Part shown: piece after piece, positions 1 to 8,479 of the stretch
Numbering within the stretch: the stretch's first letter is position 1
Layout: each line of letters opens with the position of its first letter
Source: CAZRHR01 sp964578885
GTDB lineage: Bacteria > Bacteroidota > Bacteroidia > CAIKAF01
DNA length: 64,000 bases
Assembly (NCBI GenBank): GCA_964578885.1
Contig: CAZOEO010000015.1
Span: 9,263-73,262, forward strand
Direction of reading: 5' to 3'
The notes under the pieces: generated by a model
Seen by the model: only the letters and a program-made list of their open reading frames with translations
What the model was told of the DNA's origin: nothing
Databases searched by the model: none
Made by a program: the position numbers and the translations under genes

Positions 1-385
1 CAGGCTCAGAAAGACAAAATGCCCCGATACATTCTCCGGCGGCTAAAGGTTTTAGGTATTTTTCTTTTTGGAACTCACTTCCGTATGCTTCCAAACCATA
101 ACATACCAAAGAGTTGTTTACGGAAACCACCACAGAGGCGGATGCGTCGATTTTGGACAATTCCTCCATCACCAACACATAGCTTAAGGTGTCTAAGCCG
201 GCCCCATTGTATTTTGGGTCCACCATCATGCCTAAAAACCCGAGCTCTCCGAGTTTCTTCATTTGTTCGGCCGGAAAAATCTGATGCTCATCCCGCTCAA
301 TAACCCCTGGTAATAATTCTTCACGGGCAAAATCGCGGGCGGCCTTCCGGATCATTTCGTGTTCCTCGGTGATGTCGAAAAACAT
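1..385 (-). CDS. Acyl-CoA dehydrogenase, N-terminal part (cut by window edge)
   Basis: Reading the minus strand from the ATG at 385 gives 128 residues beginning MFFDITEEHEMIRKAARDFA, with GFLGMMVDPKYNGAGLDTL and a final IGAFCLSEP. This is the N-terminal helical domain and the start of the middle domain of a short-chain-type acyl-CoA dehydrogenase. These FAD enzymes oxidise acyl-CoA to trans-2-enoyl-CoA in beta-oxidation or branched-chain amino acid breakdown and pass electrons to ETF. The catalytic Glu lies in the missing C-terminal half, so substrate class cannot be judged. The gene is divergent from anmK, with 70 bp between the two starts. The reading frame is intact up to the window edge. 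Confidence 0.93.
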   Translation of the reverse strand, partial: MFFDITEEHEMIRKAARDFAREELLPGVIERDEHQIFPAEQMKKLGELGFLGMMVDPKYNGAGLDTLSYVLVMEELSKIDASASVVVSVNNSLVCYGLEAYGSEFQKEKYLKPLAAGECIGAFCLSEP

Positions 386-455
386 AAGTTCTTTGGTTTA
401 TGTGAATGTATTTGCTTATTTCGGAGCGCTAATATACGTAATCCTCTGCACTAAC

Positions 456-1532
456 ATGAATTCGGATACTTTGGTTTTAGGATTAATGTCCGGAACATCT
501 TTGGATGGATTGGATTTGGCTTTGGTGCGTTTTTCTGGAGATGTAACCCGCTGGGAATGTGTGGAAAGCAAAACACTTCCTTATCCTGAATCCTGGCAAA
601 AAGCCCTGACTTCTGCTTTTTATGCAGAGGCATCTTCCTTGCTTTCGTTACATCTTTTATATGGAAAACAACTGGCCGCTGCGGTGAATCAGGTTTGTGC
701 CGAATGGCCTAAGCCGGATTTAATTGCTTCTCATGGCCACACCATTTTTCATCAGCCTGCGCGTCCTCTCACTTTTGCTTTAGGCCATGGTGGCGTATTA
801 TTTCAGGAAACGGGCATTCCTGTGGTAAGCGATTTTCGCTCGGAAGATGTCGCTACGGGCGGACAGGGTGCTCCCTTGGTTCCGGTGGGAGATCGTCTTC
901 TTTTTCCCGGATTCGATGGATATTTAAATCTAGGAGGGTTTTCCAATTTTAGTTATCTGGATCGAAAGGGAGACATGCGTGCCGGAGATATTTGCGCCGT
1001 GAATATTATTTTTAACCGTTTGGCTGGCCAGCTTGGACTGCCTATGGATGCCGGTGGCCACATCGCAGGATCCGGGCGTATGTTGCCCGAACTTTTTTAT
1101 CAGTTGAACCAACTTTCTGTTTATCAGCAACCTTTTCCCAGAGCATTGGCACGGGAATGGGTGGAAACGGAACTCTGGCCATTGCTGGACACCAGCGATG
1201 CGGTAGCTGACCGAATGCATACTTACGGATTGCATGTTGCGGCTTGTATGGCCGCTGCACTTCGGGAAAATGGACCGGGCCGAATTTTGGTAACCGGTGG
1301 CGGCGCCTATCATGGTTGGTTGTTAGATCAACTGAGTCGCCGGTCCGGAATGGAATTGGTGGTTCCTTCTCCGCAAATTGTGGAGGCCAAAGAAGCCATT
1401 GTATTTGCCGCTTTAGGCTATCTCAGGGCTTGTGGACAGGAGAATATCTGGGCCACAGTGACCGGAAATTCCCAAAATAGGATGGCTGGTGCGTTGCACG
1501 GCGGCCGACTTGCAGGCTTCGGCCTTTCATAA
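456..1532 (+). CDS. anmK: Anhydro-N-acetylmuramic acid kinase
   Basis: The 358-residue product phosphorylates and hydrates 1,6-anhydro-MurNAc to MurNAc-6-phosphate during cytoplasmic recycling of peptidoglycan. Family landmarks are LGLMSGTSLDGLDLALV at the N-terminus (ASKHA-type phosphate loop), SHGHTIFHQP, VVSDFRSEDVATGGQGAPLVP, NLGGFSNFSY and LVTGGGAYHGWLL. The ATG at 456 is chosen because the family starts just before the LMSGTSLDG motif; the frame is open further upstream to 369, but that stretch reads as non-coding and would run into the divergent acyl-CoA dehydrogenase start. The length matches the family. A strong bidirectional terminator follows directly. Confidence 0.95.
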   Translation: MNSDTLVLGLMSGTSLDGLDLALVRFSGDVTRWECVESKTLPYPESWQKALTSAFYAEASSLLSLHLLYGKQLAAAVNQVCAEWPKPDLIASHGHTIFHQPARPLTFALGHGGVLFQETGIPVVSDFRSEDVATGGQGAPLVPVGDRLLFPGFDGYLNLGGFSNFSYLDRKGDMRAGDICAVNIIFNRLAGQLGLPMDAGGHIAGSGRMLPELFYQLNQLSVYQQPFPRALAREWVETELWPLLDTSDAVADRMHTYGLHVAACMAAALRENGPGRILVTGGGAYHGWLLDQLSRRSGMELVVPSPQIVEAKEAIVFAALGYLRACGQENIWATVTGNSQNRMAGALHGGRLAGFGLS

Positions 1533-1562
1533 AAAAAGCGGAGAAGAACCTCCGCTTTTTCA
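1532..1562. terminator. Bidirectional intrinsic terminator between anmK and the convergent 1576-2781 gene
   Basis: The stem AGCGGAG (1537-1543) pairs with CTCCGCT (1550-1556) around a 6-nt loop. A-runs and T-runs extend the pairing on both sides, so the structure works for both convergent genes. Confidence 0.85.
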
Positions 1563-1575
1563 TGATGTATACTTT

Positions 1576-2781
1576 TTACTTTCTCATTAAAATAAAAACC
1601 GGACTATCGGCGGTGTTCATTTTTCCCTGAGCAATGCGATACTGGATTTTTCCATATTTGGATAAATCATCGGATTGAAATTCAGTGAGTACTGTGAAGA
1701 TTTTTTCTTCGCTGCGTTTGGTGGGGTAGGGGTGGCGCGGCCTTGGAAAACCTGCCACACCTTCTCCATAGGCTTCTTGTGATACATAATTAAGCCCATC
1801 GGCATACTTTACAATAAAACCATAGGTGGTGGTTTGTTCCCCTTCTGGCGTTAATGGAAGTACAAAATCGGATTTCGGACTCATGAAAAACTCTTGTTCC
1901 GTATTGAAATTGAGCGGACTATCGGTCATTCCTCCAATCTCCAACTCTTTGTTGCCATTCACTTTAGCAGATACTGCTTCCATCCAGACCTGGGCTCCTT
2001 TACCAGACAGCACCCTGCGGTGCATCACTTTGAGCGAAGCATCCAGTTGGGTAATCAAAATGGCATAGTGCTCCTCTCCGGAACTCAATGCCAAGTTTTG
2101 TACATGATAAAAAATCTTGTTCCCCTGCGCTGCCCACAAAGCGGGTGAATATGCGGCACTTTTTTCTAAACTGATAAAACTGGCGCCCACCATGCCGGAC
2201 AAGTCTCCTTCGACACGAATGAGTGCCAATTCCTCACCAGGCTTGGCTGAAAATGTACTGCTTCCTACTTTGGTAGCCGTTCCCAATGGGGCAGAAATTA
2301 AAAATTGTCCTTTTTCTGTGAGGTGTAAGGAAGGTGGACCACCGAGACTTTTAATTTTAAACTCTTTGGTTACGTTTAACTTAGGGTCGAATTCACGGAT
2401 GATTCCATGCAATTTTTCCTCCGGACCGGAATAGTCTTTTTGCATGGAAAAAACGTAAAATCGTCCAGCTTCACCTGATGTCACAGAAATGGTGGATTCG
2501 TCCAACGGCAAGGCATCTTTTTTACGCGCTAAAATTTTTCCGGAGGGATCCAGAATAATCATTTGGTTTGCGATGAGATTTCCAGATTCATAGGCTTCCA
2601 GAATTAATCCAATTTTACCTTTTTCATCCACATCCAAAAAAGGGCGGGCTGTGATTTGCATCCCTTTCCGTTCCTTTAGCTTTAAGCCCATGAAATTGAT
2701 TTCCAACTGCCAGCCCTGAGCTGAAAAATTCGAAGGAAATATCATTACGAATAAGGCTGTAAATAGTAAAAAGCGCTTCAT
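1576..2781 (-). CDS. Secreted protein of unknown function, possible beta-propeller
   Basis: The 401-residue product starts with a clear signal peptide (MKRFLLFTALFVMIFPSNFS, cleavage likely near FSAQG). The ATG at 2781 is preferred over the in-frame TTG at 2790. I do not recognise a named family. The mature part is rich in short beta-strand-like segments separated by Gly/Asp turns, with phrases such as QMIILDPSGKILARK and ISAPLGTATKV, which suggests repeated blades of a propeller; this is inference. There is no lipobox and no obvious T9SS sorting domain, so a periplasmic location is most likely. The gene stands alone between convergent anmK and a carboxylase gene on the same strand 65 bp upstream. 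Confidence 0.75.
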   Translation of the reverse strand: MKRFLLFTALFVMIFPSNFSAQGWQLEINFMGLKLKERKGMQITARPFLDVDEKGKIGLILEAYESGNLIANQMIILDPSGKILARKKDALPLDESTISVTSGEAGRFYVFSMQKDYSGPEEKLHGIIREFDPKLNVTKEFKIKSLGGPPSLHLTEKGQFLISAPLGTATKVGSSTFSAKPGEELALIRVEGDLSGMVGASFISLEKSAAYSPALWAAQGNKIFYHVQNLALSSGEEHYAILITQLDASLKVMHRRVLSGKGAQVWMEAVSAKVNGNKELEIGGMTDSPLNFNTEQEFFMSPKSDFVLPLTPEGEQTTTYGFIVKYADGLNYVSQEAYGEGVAGFPRPRHPYPTKRSEEKIFTVLTEFQSDDLSKYGKIQYRIAQGKMNTADSPVFILMRK

Positions 2782-2846
2782 GCAATTCAATTTATGCTAG
2801 GTGGTTACAATGTACGAATGATTTGGATGTCAGGGTATCATTAAGG

Positions 2847-4475
2847 CTAGGTTTGCATCACGCCTACTTGAAATGGTTTTTCAATGGGGGCGTGATTGGC
2901 GGCCAAAAGACTGGCAGAAATATATGATCTCGTCTGCGCCGGATCTATGATTTCGTCTACCCATAGGCGAGAAGCTGCATAATAGGGAGAAGTCTGGGAA
3001 TTATATCGCTGGGTGATTTTTTGGAGCAGGGCCTGTTCTTCCTCTTCGGTGATGGTTTGGCCTTGGCTTTTGAGCGTGGCCGTTTGAATTTGTAACAGGG
3101 TTTTCGCGGCTTGCGCGCCACCCATGACCGCAATTTGAGCGGTGGGCCAGGCGTAGATGAAACGTGGGTCATACGCTTTTCCGCACATGGCATAATTGCC
3201 GGCGCCAAAGGAATTTCCCATGACAATGGTGATTTTGGGCACCACGGAGTTGGACACGGCATTCACCATTTTGGCACCATCTTTAATGATCCCTCCATGT
3301 TCACTTCGGCTCCCTACCATGAATCCGGTAACATCTTGTAAAAAGACCAGCGGGATTTTTTTCTGGTTGCAGTTCATGATAAAACGGGCTGCTTTATCAG
3401 CGGCATCCGAATAAATGACCCCACCAAATTGCATTTCACCCTTTTTAGACTTCACTACTTTCCGTTGGTTGGCTACGATGCCTACCGCCCAACCATCTAT
3501 ACGGGCATACGCGCATACAATAGATTGGCCATATCCTTCTTTATATTCCTGAAATTCGGAATGGTCGCAAAGGCAGGCTAAAATGTCGCGAACATCATAA
3601 GGTTTATCTCTTTGCACGGGAAGTATGCCGTAAATGTCTTTTTCAGGTCTGGCGGGTGCTGCTGCTTTTATTCGGTCAAATCCGGCATTTTGTGGTGTCC
3701 CGATTTTATCTACAATGTAGCGGATTCGCTGCAAGCAGTCTTTGTCATCGACACATTTGTAGTCGGTAACGCCGGAAATCTCACAATGTGTGGTTGCTCC
3801 ACCCAGCGTTTCATTATCAATGTCTTCGCCAATGGCCGCTTTCACCAAATAAGATCCGGCCAGGAAGATGGAACCAGTTTTATCTACAATCAGCGCTTCA
3901 TCGGATAAAATGGGCAAATAAGCTCCGCCTGCCACGCATGAACCCATGATGGCAGCAATTTGGGTGATACCCATGGCCGACATGATGGAATTATTTCTGA
4001 AAATCCGCCCGAAATGTTCTTTGTCCGGAAAAACCTCGTCTTGCATCGGAAGATACACACCCGCAGAATCCACCAAATAAATGATGGGAATTCGGTTTTC
4101 CATGGCAATTTCCTGGGCACGCAGATTTTTTTTCGCAGTAATAGGAAACCAGGCACCCGCTTTTACCGATGCGTCGTTCGCTACAATCATACAAAGCCGA
4201 TCTGACACTTTTCCAAGACCCATGACCACTCCGCCAGATGGACAGCCGCCCTCTGCTTCATACATGCCTTCACCCGTAAAAAGACCTAACTCATAAAAAG
4301 GAGTATCTTTATCAACCAAGTAAGCAATCCGCTCCCGGGCAGTGAGTTTTCCCTGTGCTTTTTGTTTATCCAATTTAGATTTTCCGCCACCCAAAAATAT
4401 TTTCTGGGCTTTCTGTTTCATCTCGGAAACCAAAAGACCCATGGCATCCGCATTCTTGTTGAAGGTTAAATCCAT
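2847..4475 (-). CDS. Acyl-CoA carboxylase beta subunit (carboxyltransferase; methylcrotonyl/propionyl type)
   Basis: The 542-residue protein has the two crotonase-fold halves of a biotin-dependent carboxyltransferase. It moves carboxyl from biotin to an acyl-CoA. Landmarks are KLTARERI near residue 60, IYLVDSAGVYLPMQ, GSCVAGGAYLPIL, VFLQDVTGFMVG and GNSFGAGNYAMCGKAYDP. The last motif and the N-terminus MDLTFNKNADA are closest to methylcrotonyl-CoA carboxylase beta subunits (leucine breakdown), but propionyl-CoA activity is possible. No biotin carboxylase or BCCP partner lies next to it. The start at 4475 fits the family; the frame is open to 4520, but a promoter element lies at 4492-4520, inside that extension. 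Confidence 0.92.
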   Translation of the reverse strand: MDLTFNKNADAMGLLVSEMKQKAQKIFLGGGKSKLDKQKAQGKLTARERIAYLVDKDTPFYELGLFTGEGMYEAEGGCPSGGVVMGLGKVSDRLCMIVANDASVKAGAWFPITAKKNLRAQEIAMENRIPIIYLVDSAGVYLPMQDEVFPDKEHFGRIFRNNSIMSAMGITQIAAIMGSCVAGGAYLPILSDEALIVDKTGSIFLAGSYLVKAAIGEDIDNETLGGATTHCEISGVTDYKCVDDKDCLQRIRYIVDKIGTPQNAGFDRIKAAAPARPEKDIYGILPVQRDKPYDVRDILACLCDHSEFQEYKEGYGQSIVCAYARIDGWAVGIVANQRKVVKSKKGEMQFGGVIYSDAADKAARFIMNCNQKKIPLVFLQDVTGFMVGSRSEHGGIIKDGAKMVNAVSNSVVPKITIVMGNSFGAGNYAMCGKAYDPRFIYAWPTAQIAVMGGAQAAKTLLQIQTATLKSQGQTITEEEEQALLQKITQRYNSQTSPYYAASRLWVDEIIDPAQTRSYISASLLAANHAPIEKPFQVGVMQT

Positions 4476-4491
4476 GTATGAGGCGTTTGCA

Positions 4492-4520
4492 CAAATATAA
4501 CGAAAGGCCAATATGGCCAA
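4492..4520 (-). promoter_or_regulatory. Bacteroidota-type promoter for the carboxylase gene
   Basis: On the minus strand TTG (4520-4518), an 18-nt spacer and TATATTTG (4499-4492) match the -33/-7 consensus TTG-N17-21-TAnnTTTG. Transcription would begin about 12 nt before the ATG at 4475, which supports that start. Confidence 0.6.
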
Positions 4521-4620
4521 GTTGTTTGCCCGTATTTTTAAAAATCTACCGTTTATTTCGTTCTCAAAGGCAAACCTTCACTTAGCCGATATTGTTGTTC
4601 AATCAACCGATTTAGAAATT

Positions 4621-5685
4621 ATGGTTAACTTAGCTGCCATGAGGTACGTAAATCCCCATGGAAGACGTGCGGTATTGTGGTGGTTGTACATAGGCATGTG
4701 TATGACCTTTGTCATGGTGGCCATTGGAGGCGCCACTCGTTTAACGGATTCCGGACTCTCGATTACAGAATGGGAAGTGGTTAAGGGAAGTCTTCCTCCA
4801 CTCACGGAGGCCGCCTGGCAGCAGGCCTTTGAAAAATATCAGCGTATTCCGCAATACCTGCACCAAAATCCTGACATGGACCTGGAAGGTTTCAAAAGTA
4901 TTTATTGGTGGGAATGGATTCACCGTTTTTGGGGGCGACTTATTGGTTTGGTTTTTATTGTTCCGTTTCTCTATTTTATCAAGAAAAAGTACTTGCGGCC
5001 CCCTATGTACGGCCCCATGGTAATTCTTTTTTTATTGGGTGCTCTGCAAGGATTTTTAGGTTGGTTTATGGTGCAAAGCGGCCTGGAAGGCTCGGATCTT
5101 ACCAGCGTAAGCCATTATCGTTTGGCTATTCATCTAAGCATGGCTTTTATAACCATTTCTTATTTGTTTTGGCTTACATTAAATATTCGTTTTGAGGCAG
5201 TTCCACCTTCCCAAAATAAATATCCCGCCTTTCGAACCCACGTAAAAGTTTTTTTAGCCCTTTTGGCCGTTCAAATTATTTATGGCGCATTCACGGCCGG
5301 ATTAGATGCGGGTCATGCCAGTGCGCATTGGCCCATGTGGAACGACCATGAATGGACGCCTTCCGGCTTCAAAGCCCTTCAGGTGTTATGGACAGAACCC
5401 GCCTGGATTCAGTTTTTTCACCGCAGTTTTGCCTATGTGGTGGTGGTATACGCCTTTTGGATGCTTTGGTCAAGTAGGAAATTAATTTTAAGGCCACAAC
5501 AAAGAAAAGCCTTGCGTTGGGTAGGGGGCGCCATTTTAGCGCAATTTGCCCTGGGCGTATTTACGGTAGTCGGAGCCGTGCCTCTGAGTGTAGCCTTGCT
5601 CCATCAATTTGGTGCATTGGTGCTTCTTTTAGCCTCCCTGTTTTTATTGCATCAGCTGTCGCCAAACGCCGAAAGTTCTCGCTAA
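4621..5685 (+). CDS. ctaA: Heme A synthase, COX15/CtaA family
   Basis: The 354-residue integral membrane protein oxidises heme O to heme A for aa3-type cytochrome oxidase. About eight hydrophobic helices are visible. The heme-ligand histidines sit in EWIHRFWGR, SHYRLAIHLS, FFHRSFAYVV and LLHQFGAL. The conserved ATRLTDSGLSITEW loop follows the first helix. The sequence is of the COX15 (mitochondrial/alphaproteobacterial) subtype rather than the short Bacillus CtaA subtype. The ATG at 4621 is chosen; 4639 (MRYVNPHGRR) is equally plausible, and the longer frame from 4513 would overlap the divergent carboxylase promoter. No heme O synthase or oxidase gene is adjacent. Confidence 0.92.
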   Translation: MVNLAAMRYVNPHGRRAVLWWLYIGMCMTFVMVAIGGATRLTDSGLSITEWEVVKGSLPPLTEAAWQQAFEKYQRIPQYLHQNPDMDLEGFKSIYWWEWIHRFWGRLIGLVFIVPFLYFIKKKYLRPPMYGPMVILFLLGALQGFLGWFMVQSGLEGSDLTSVSHYRLAIHLSMAFITISYLFWLTLNIRFEAVPPSQNKYPAFRTHVKVFLALLAVQIIYGAFTAGLDAGHASAHWPMWNDHEWTPSGFKALQVLWTEPAWIQFFHRSFAYVVVVYAFWMLWSSRKLILRPQQRKALRWVGGAILAQFALGVFTVVGAVPLSVALLHQFGALVLLLASLFLLHQLSPNAESSR

Positions 5686-5967
5686 AATCCTCCTTTTACG
5701 ATTGACCTTATCCAGGTTTTTGAACCTAATGGATGCGACTATTCGCTTTCAATCAAAGACTTGCAAATGTGAAAGATGGGTTGAATACGGTCGGGTGTAG
5801 TTTCGTAAGTTAAAGAGCGTGAGTTTTTTGTGCCTTCTTATTTGGTGCAGCTAAAACAATAAAAAGGCATCTGAAATCCGATGAGGTTGAGCTTCTACCT
5901 GAAAGATTCCGCGATTTTTTCGCTGGGTTTCAATCCTTAAACCTTGCACAAGGCGAAGGAAAACGTT
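5686..5967. other. Intergenic region without a recognisable gene
   Basis: About 280 bases lie between ctaA and the transketolase genes. I see no credible reading frame, tRNA or known riboswitch. A short stretch at 5769-5790 (GTGAAAGATGGGTTGAATACGG) closely resembles one at 57828-57850 in another intergenic region. Confidence 0.5.
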
Positions 5968-5975
5968 TACCTTTA
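5944..5975 (+). promoter_or_regulatory. Probable promoter of the transketolase operon, leaderless spacing
   Basis: TTG (5944-5946), a 21-nt spacer and TACCTTTA (5968-5975, one mismatch to TAnnTTTG) are followed by only four bases (CGCC) before the ATG at 5980. This implies a leaderless or nearly leaderless transcript. Confidence 0.5.
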
Positions 5976-5979
5976 CGCC

Positions 5980-6834
5980 ATGAAGATACAAGACCTCGAA
6001 GGCCTGCAAAATATGGCCTCCCAAATCCGGAGAGATATTGTCCGCATGGTCCACGGATGCCAATCCGGGCACCCAGGCGGTTCACTTGGATGTACCGATT
6101 TCCTTACTGCTTTGTATTTCCACATCGCAGAGCATCAGCCGCAACCTTTCGACATGGACGGCAAAAATCAGGATTTGTTTTTCCTGTCCAATGGTCATAT
6201 TTCTCCTGTTTTTTACAGCGTCCTGGCCCGCAGCGGCTATTTTGATATTGCAGAATTAAGCACTTTTAGACGAATTCATTCCCGGCTTCAGGGACATCCC
6301 ACCACGCATGAACACCTTGAAGGTGTACGTATTGCATCCGGTTCTTTGGGGCAGGGCTTGTCCGTAGCGGCGGGTGCTGCACTGGCTAAACGCCTGAATA
6401 AAGACCCAAGACTTGTGTATGTTTTGCACGGAGATGGCGAATTGCAAGAAGGACAAATCTGGGAAGGCGCTATGTTTGCTGCCCATCATAAGTTAGATAA
6501 CATCATTGCAACAGTAGATTGGAATGGTCAGCAAATTGATGGTCCCGTGGATTCTGTGTGCACCTTAGGAGATTTGGAAGCCAAATGGAAAGCATTTGGA
6601 TGGGAAGTTTTGGTGGCCGAAAATGGAAACCAAATGTCAGAAGTAGTTTCTGTACTTCAAACCGCAAAAGCGCGTTCCGGAAGAGGAAAACCGGTTTGCA
6701 TTCTTCTGAAAACCCAAATGGGATACGGGGTTGATTTCATGATGGGATCACACGCATGGCATGGAATTGCCCCCAATGACGCCCAGCTCGAAAGCGCACT
6801 GGCACAGTTGAAAGAAACCTACGGAGATTATTAA
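5980..6834 (+). CDS. Transketolase, N-terminal (thiamine diphosphate-binding) subunit
   Basis: The 284-residue protein is the first half of a split transketolase. It transfers two-carbon ketol units in the non-oxidative pentose phosphate pathway. It carries GHPGGSLGCTDFLTALYF, the ThDP/Mg motif HGDGELQEGQIWEGAMFAAH with downstream DWNGQQIDGP, and KTQMGYGVDFM. The ATG at 5980 is preferred over 5944 because it matches the family start and sits 4 nt after a -7 element. The C-terminal subunit follows 13 nt later on the same strand, so both halves of the heterotetramer are made from one operon. Confidence 0.93.
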   Translation: MKIQDLEGLQNMASQIRRDIVRMVHGCQSGHPGGSLGCTDFLTALYFHIAEHQPQPFDMDGKNQDLFFLSNGHISPVFYSVLARSGYFDIAELSTFRRIHSRLQGHPTTHEHLEGVRIASGSLGQGLSVAAGAALAKRLNKDPRLVYVLHGDGELQEGQIWEGAMFAAHHKLDNIIATVDWNGQQIDGPVDSVCTLGDLEAKWKAFGWEVLVAENGNQMSEVVSVLQTAKARSGRGKPVCILLKTQMGYGVDFMMGSHAWHGIAPNDAQLESALAQLKETYGDY

Positions 6835-6847
6835 TCGATACCCCAGC

Positions 6848-7804
6848 ATGAAAAAATTTACATATACCGAAAAGAAAGATACTCGCTCCGGATTTGGAGA
6901 TGGACTGCTAGAAGTTGCGCGTAAGAATCCAAAAGTGGTCGGACTGACTGCTGATTTGGCTGGCTCCTTGAAAATGAATGCGTTTGCAAAGGAATTTCCA
7001 GATCGTTTTATTCAGGTAGGTATTGCAGAAGCCAATATGATGGGTGTGGCCGCAGGACTTACCATTGGTGGTCATATTCCTTACACAGGAACATTTGCCA
7101 ATTTTTCCACAGGCCGGGTGTACGATCAAATTCGCCAATCCATCGCGTATTCACATAAAAATGTGAAAATCTGTGCTTCACACGCAGGCCTTACGCTAGG
7201 AGAAGACGGAGCCACCCACCAGATTCTGGAAGACATTGGCATGATGCGCATGTTGCCCGGAATGACTGTGATTGTGCCATGCGATTATAACGAAACCAAG
7301 GCCGCTACCATGGCCATTGCAGATCACGACGGTCCTGTTTATCTGCGTTTTGGCCGTCCATCCTGGCCCGTTTTTACCGGAGCAGATGAGCCTTTCATTA
7401 TTGGAAAAGCCAAAATCATGCAGGAAGGAACCGATGTGGCCATTTTTGCTACGGGACACATGGTCTGGAAAGCGGTAGAAGCACTAGACGTTTTGGCCGA
7501 AAGAGGTGTGAATGCGTCTTTGATTAACCTGCACACTATTAAACCTTTAGACGAAGATGCCATCATCGCACAAGCCAGGAAAACTGGCTGTGTGGTTACC
7601 TGTGAAGAACACAATCGCCTGGGAGGTATGGGTGACGCCGTAGCGCAAGTCTTAGGAAAGAATTTTCCGGTTCCGCATGAATATGTGGCCGTAAATGATA
7701 CCTTTGGAGAAAGTGGAACACCCAATGAATTAATGACCAAATACGGTTTGGATGTTCCCCAAATTGTCGCAGCGGCAGAAACGGCCATTCGCCGAAAAAA
7801 GTAA
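6848..7804 (+). CDS. Transketolase, C-terminal (pyrimidine-binding) subunit
   Basis: The 318-residue protein carries the transketolase pyrimidine-binding domain (about residues 1-165, with RFIQVGIAEANMMGVAAGLT holding the catalytic Glu) and the C-terminal swivel domain (about 190-310, CEEHNRLGGMGDAVAQVL). It completes the enzyme started by the upstream gene. It is separated by 6 nt from the DUF4290 gene downstream, so the two transketolase genes, DUF4290 and murA form a tight four-gene run. Confidence 0.93.
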   Translation: MKKFTYTEKKDTRSGFGDGLLEVARKNPKVVGLTADLAGSLKMNAFAKEFPDRFIQVGIAEANMMGVAAGLTIGGHIPYTGTFANFSTGRVYDQIRQSIAYSHKNVKICASHAGLTLGEDGATHQILEDIGMMRMLPGMTVIVPCDYNETKAATMAIADHDGPVYLRFGRPSWPVFTGADEPFIIGKAKIMQEGTDVAIFATGHMVWKAVEALDVLAERGVNASLINLHTIKPLDEDAIIAQARKTGCVVTCEEHNRLGGMGDAVAQVLGKNFPVPHEYVAVNDTFGESGTPNELMTKYGLDVPQIVAAAETAIRRKK

Positions 7805-7810
7805 AAGGTT

Positions 7811-8476
7811 ATGGAGTATAACTCACAGCGTGAACGCATTCGGCTACCAGAGTATGGACGGTCTATTCAAGATTTGGTGAAACAAGCTGTGGACATCCCG
7901 GATCGAACCGAACGGACCAAAGCGGCACATGCCCTCATTCAAATGATGGCCATCACCAATCCAAGTCTCAAGGAACTGAAAGAAACGGAAGATATCCAAC
8001 ATAAACTTTGGGATCACCTTTTCATTATTTCCGACTTCAAGCTGGATGTAGATGCTCCATTTCCGATGCCAGATCCAGAAGCCATTCGCCAGAAGCCCAA
8101 AACCTTGGCCTATCCTCAGAATAAAGTGAGGCTGCGCCATTATGGAATGTACATCGAACAACTTATCGATAAGGCCAAAACCATGGAAACGGGTGAAGCC
8201 AAAGACCGGTTCGTTGAAGTCATTGCCAATCTAATGAAGAAGGCTTATCTGGTTTATAATCAGGATAATGTGAGTGATGAGCAAATTCGATCAGACCTCG
8301 GAAATATTTCTGGTCAGGCTTTATCTCTCAGGGATGACATCAGGCTGCGCGCCGGTTCTGAACTCATCGCAGGTATGAACCAATATCCCAAAGGGGGATT
8401 GGCCGGTTTAAAGAAGAAAAAGAAAAAGAAAAAACCCATGGGCACAGGCTTTAAACCCATGTCCCAAAGACCTTAA
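7811..8476 (+). CDS. DUF4290 family protein with poly-lysine tail
   Basis: The 221-residue cytoplasmic protein starts MEYNSQRERIRLPEYGRSIQ, the hallmark of DUF4290, a family of unknown function found in Bacteroidota. The body is predicted helical, with charged repeats such as DRTERTKAAHALIQMM. The C-terminus carries eight consecutive lysines (coded by AAG/AAA codons around 8412-8435) followed by PMGTGFKPMSQRP; such tails commonly bind nucleic acid, but this is inference. The gene is 6 nt after transketolase and 3 nt before murA. The setting next to murA suggests coupling to growth rather than a pathway role. Confidence 0.85.
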   Translation: MEYNSQRERIRLPEYGRSIQDLVKQAVDIPDRTERTKAAHALIQMMAITNPSLKELKETEDIQHKLWDHLFIISDFKLDVDAPFPMPDPEAIRQKPKTLAYPQNKVRLRHYGMYIEQLIDKAKTMETGEAKDRFVEVIANLMKKAYLVYNQDNVSDEQIRSDLGNISGQALSLRDDIRLRAGSELIAGMNQYPKGGLAGLKKKKKKKKPMGTGFKPMSQRP

Positions 8477-8479
8477 GCT

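Noticed and set aside
5686..5979. Possible riboswitch (for example TPP) before transketolase
   Set aside because: No conserved thi-box or other aptamer core was found, and the promoter lies directly at the start codon, leaving no room for a leader.
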